Of a DNA stretch of 6,820 nt, positions 5,657 through 6,820 are shown piece after piece (within the stretch, counting starts at the first letter, position 1; each line of letters starts with the position of its first letter). The translations under genes were made by a program, and so were the position numbers. The notes beneath the pieces are model-generated. The model had not been told where the DNA came from. It searched no databases and saw nothing but the letters and a program-made list of their open reading frames with translations. Source of the stretch: an uncultured Ruminococcus sp. (GTDB lineage Bacteria > Bacillota > Clostridia > Oscillospirales > Ruminococcaceae); NCBI GenBank assembly GCA_900553675.1, contig USEH01000114.1, forward strand, positions 1-6,820. The letters are read 5' to 3'.

Positions 5657-6724
5657 TCAAAGAGTAATCAGCGATTTTTCGGCAAGTGTCATATTAACGC
5701 AGCCGTCCTTCTTGACGATAACAAAGTCTTCAATTCTCACGCCGAACTCATCCGGGATATAAATTCCCGGTTCAACGGTGATTATCATGTTCTCCTTAAA
5801 GACATGCTCGCTCAGATACGAAGCATTGGGAGCCTCGTGGATCTCCATTCCCACGCCGTGACCTAAAGAATGTCCGAACAGCTCGCCATAACCGGCATCC
5901 TTTATGATATCCCTTGATACCTTGTCAAGCTCCTTGCCCTTAATGCCCTCCTTAACGGCGGCAATGCCCTTAAGCTGTGCTTCAAGGACGATATTATAAA
6001 CCTGCTCCATCTTTTCGGTAGGCTTACCAACGCAGACTGTTCTTGTCATGTCGCTGTGATATCCGTCGTAGGTTGCGCCGTAGTCCATCAGAACAAAGCT
6101 GCCTTCTTTTACAACGGTATCTCCGGGCACGCCGTGAGGCAAAGACGTATTTGCGCCGGTCAGCGCGATGGTGTCAAACGACAACGCCTCTGCGCCGTTG
6201 CGAAGCATGTAGTAATCAAGGCAGAGCCCGATTTCCTTTTCGGTAACGCCCGGCTTGATGAAGTTGAGAACATTCTCGAAAGCGGCTTCGGCAATTCTCT
6301 GAGCCTTTATCATCTTGTCCAGCTCGTCCTGAGTTTTTACTATTCTAAGTTCGCCTATAGCCTTGCTTAAAGCAGACGACGAAACGATAACCGCCGCAGT
6401 AATTCTCTCCTTATAGGTGTTGAGCTGTGAAACTGTCATGGTGTCGCTTTCGATAGCAACCGTCTTAGCTCCGTGCTTCTCCAAGAGAGCGTTTATCTGG
6501 TCAAACAGCTTTTCCTGCAAAATGACCTCTGCGCCCTTTACCTTCTTGGTGGCAGCTTCGATATAGCGGAAGTCGATGATAAGGTATGCCTTGTCCTTGA
6601 ATGCCAGAACAGTTCCCGCAGAGGACTTCATTCCGGTGAAATATCTGCGGTTGACGTCGCCGGTGATAAGTGCGGCATCGATATCGGCGGGCAGTACTTC
6701 AAAAAGTCTTTCAAATTTGTTCAT
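5657..6724 (-). CDS. M24 family Xaa-Pro peptidase (aminopeptidase P / prolidase type)
   Basis: Cytoplasmic dinuclear-metal peptidase that cleaves next to proline (N-terminal Xaa-Pro bonds or Xaa-Pro dipeptides). The 355 residues fit the short bacterial form, like B. subtilis YqhT. A creatinase-like N-terminal domain (about 1-125) is followed by the pita-bread catalytic domain (about 133-355). All five metal ligands are visible: D214 and D225 in MDYGATYDGYHSDMTRT, H289 in HSLGHGVGMEIHE, E318 in VEPGIYI and E332 in RIEDF. H296 matches the second conserved active-site His and PHG (196-198) the conserved substrate-side His. There is no signal peptide. The start has AAAGGAT 9 bases upstream. It lies 193 bases ahead of efp in the same direction; both act on proline-related steps (translation of Pro runs, recycling of Pro peptides), which may explain the conserved pairing. 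Aminopeptidase P and prolidase cannot be told apart here. Confidence 0.93.
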   Translation of the reverse strand: MNKFERLFEVLPADIDAALITGDVNRRYFTGMKSSAGTVLAFKDKAYLIIDFRYIEAATKKVKGAEVILQEKLFDQINALLEKHGAKTVAIESDTMTVSQLNTYKERITAAVIVSSSALSKAIGELRIVKTQDELDKMIKAQRIAEAAFENVLNFIKPGVTEKEIGLCLDYYMLRNGAEALSFDTIALTGANTSLPHGVPGDTVVKEGSFVLMDYGATYDGYHSDMTRTVCVGKPTEKMEQVYNIVLEAQLKGIAAVKEGIKGKELDKVSRDIIKDAGYGELFGHSLGHGVGMEIHEAPNASYLSEHVFKENMIITVEPGIYIPDEFGVRIEDFVIVKKDGCVNMTLAEKSLITL

Positions 6725-6739
6725 AATTATATCATCCTT

Positions 6740-6820
6740 TCATATTATTCCAAAAAACTTAGGTAGGATTTTTTCATAGCAAGTGCGTCGAACGACTGCG
6801 TTCCTGCGCTTTCGCATATA
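6740..6820 (-). other. Edge region upstream of the peptidase, possible gene end or repeat
   Basis: No clear promoter is seen here. In minus-strand reading two frames are open from the window edge: one ends with TGA at 6740-6742 (tail ...YEKILPKFFGII), the other with TAA at 6745-6747 (tail ...DALAMKKSYLSFLE). I recognise neither as a protein family. Bases 6781-6815 are GC-rich and hold two small inverted repeats, GTCG-AA-CGAC (6787-6796) and GCG-CTTT-CGC (6806-6815). It could be the 3' end of an upstream gene or part of an intergenic repeat; the window is too short to decide. Confidence 0.25.

Noticed and set aside
6726..6755. TATAAT at 6726-6731 with a TTGGAA 16 bases upstream as a promoter for the peptidase
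   Set aside because: Transcription would start at or after the ATG, and the likely ribosome site lies in the spacer; the match is better explained by AT-rich leader sequence.

Overview
All genes I can support lie on the minus strand, so the window reads from its right end to its left end. The gene families suggest an anaerobic Gram-positive Clostridia, probably a gut or rumen Oscillospirales/Ruminococcaceae-type organism. The supporting signs are consensus sigma-A promoters, strong GGAGG-type ribosome binding sites, an FMN riboswitch in front of an ECF-type riboflavin transporter (RibU), an EF-P gene next to an M24 Xaa-Pro peptidase, a CD1247-type Asp/Cys-rich protein, and a lipoprotein polysaccharide hydrolase. 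The taxonomic call is inference from gene content.

Right block (about 6820 to 3484), in transcription order: a 96-base edge region of uncertain nature; an M24 metallopeptidase of the Xaa-Pro aminopeptidase type; a consensus promoter and a short structured leader; efp (elongation factor P); a small acidic protein with a Cys/Asp cluster and a zinc-ribbon-like tail; an FMN riboswitch followed by an intrinsic terminator; ribU; and a strong intrinsic terminator. The peptidase-efp pair is a known Firmicutes neighbourhood. There is no terminator between efp, the Cys/Asp-rich gene and the riboswitch, so ribU may be reached by read-through from the efp promoter, with FMN deciding whether RNA polymerase continues into it.

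Left block (about 3473 to 1): a consensus promoter starts directly after the ribU terminator and drives a two-gene glycoside hydrolase operon. The first gene encodes a secreted lipoprotein of family GH30, closest in its motifs to endo-beta-1,6-galactanases, with a C-terminal F5/8 type C (CBM32-like) domain. The second, 14 bases later, encodes a cytoplasmic GH13 alpha-glucosidase-like enzyme that runs off the left edge. The likely theme is surface attack on a plant polysaccharide followed by intracellular processing, but the two substrates are not obviously the same.

The points most worth a second look are a sharp codon-usage change inside the GH13 gene (recombination or assembly chimera), the Asp/Cys cluster of the small protein, a candidate antiterminator pairing in the FMN riboswitch, and the unexplained edge sequence upstream of the peptidase. 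I see no transposon, CRISPR array, tRNA or rRNA, and nothing that amounts to a clearly new system. No gene-free stretch exceeds 300 bases.
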